Assembly: GCA_947178235.1 (NCBI GenBank)
Contig: CAMWXQ010000079.1
Coordinates: forward strand, 1-6,052
Length of the DNA stretch: 6,052 nt
Origin: an uncultured Muribaculaceae bacterium
GTDB taxonomy: Bacteria; Bacteroidota; Bacteroidia; Bacteroidales; Muribaculaceae
Direction: 5' to 3'
The notes beneath the pieces were generated by a model that saw nothing but the letters and a program-made list of their open reading frames with translations, did not search any database and was not told where the DNA came from. Numbering within the stretch: the stretch's first letter is position 1; each line of letters begins with the position of its first letter. Made by a program: the position numbers and the translations under genes. Below are positions 5,443-6,052 of the stretch, in pieces.

Positions 5443-6052
<610 letters not shown>

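Overview
The window looks like chromosomal DNA from a GC-rich member of the Bacteroidales, most plausibly Alistipes or another Rikenellaceae relative. This is inference from gene content and style: a Bacteroidales-type fimbrillin lipoprotein with a CSQEE lipidation/export motif, a GIN-domain (DUF2807) secreted protein, an ABC-F protein of the YbiT type, no Shine-Dalgarno sequences before the genes, and GC-rich coding sequence alternating with AT-rich or hairpin-rich gaps.

Layout. Positions 1-47 are the last 14 codons of a gene that ends like the next one, so two fimbrillin-like genes probably stand in tandem. The complete fimbrillin-family lipoprotein gene is at 115-1527 and is followed by a strong intrinsic terminator (1564-1593). 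The 644-base gap 1528-2171 has no credible protein gene. It is packed with hairpins, and its core (1739-2031) is a near-symmetric nested palindrome whose two 84-base inner arms match at 71 positions and enclose further paired hairpins. Then come three co-directional genes with short gaps: dusB (2172-3152), a secreted GIN-domain protein (3179-3877) and a Wzx-like polysaccharide flippase (3891-5357), probably one transcription unit. Facing them on the minus strand is the 3' part of an ABC-F ATPase (5440 to the window edge).

Two gene borders carry short phased tandem repeats. A 7-nt degenerate repeat (GAATTGA-like) fills the dusB/GIN border and supplies the dusB stop. The same heptamer type runs out of the flippase and, inverted, out of the ABC-F gene; between these lies a 9-nt TATAAGTCT-like array. 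The stop codons of dusB, the flippase and the ABC-F gene all lie in this repeat material.

Functionally, the fimbrillin pair, GIN-domain protein and flippase are cell-surface genes. DusB and the ABC-F protein act on tRNA and, by family, the ribosome. I see no defence system, CRISPR array, tRNA or rRNA. The best candidate for something undescribed is the nested palindromic element at 1622-2031, whose imperfect pairs are mostly G.U-compatible on the plus strand. The second is the degenerate second nucleotide-binding domain of the ABC-F protein.
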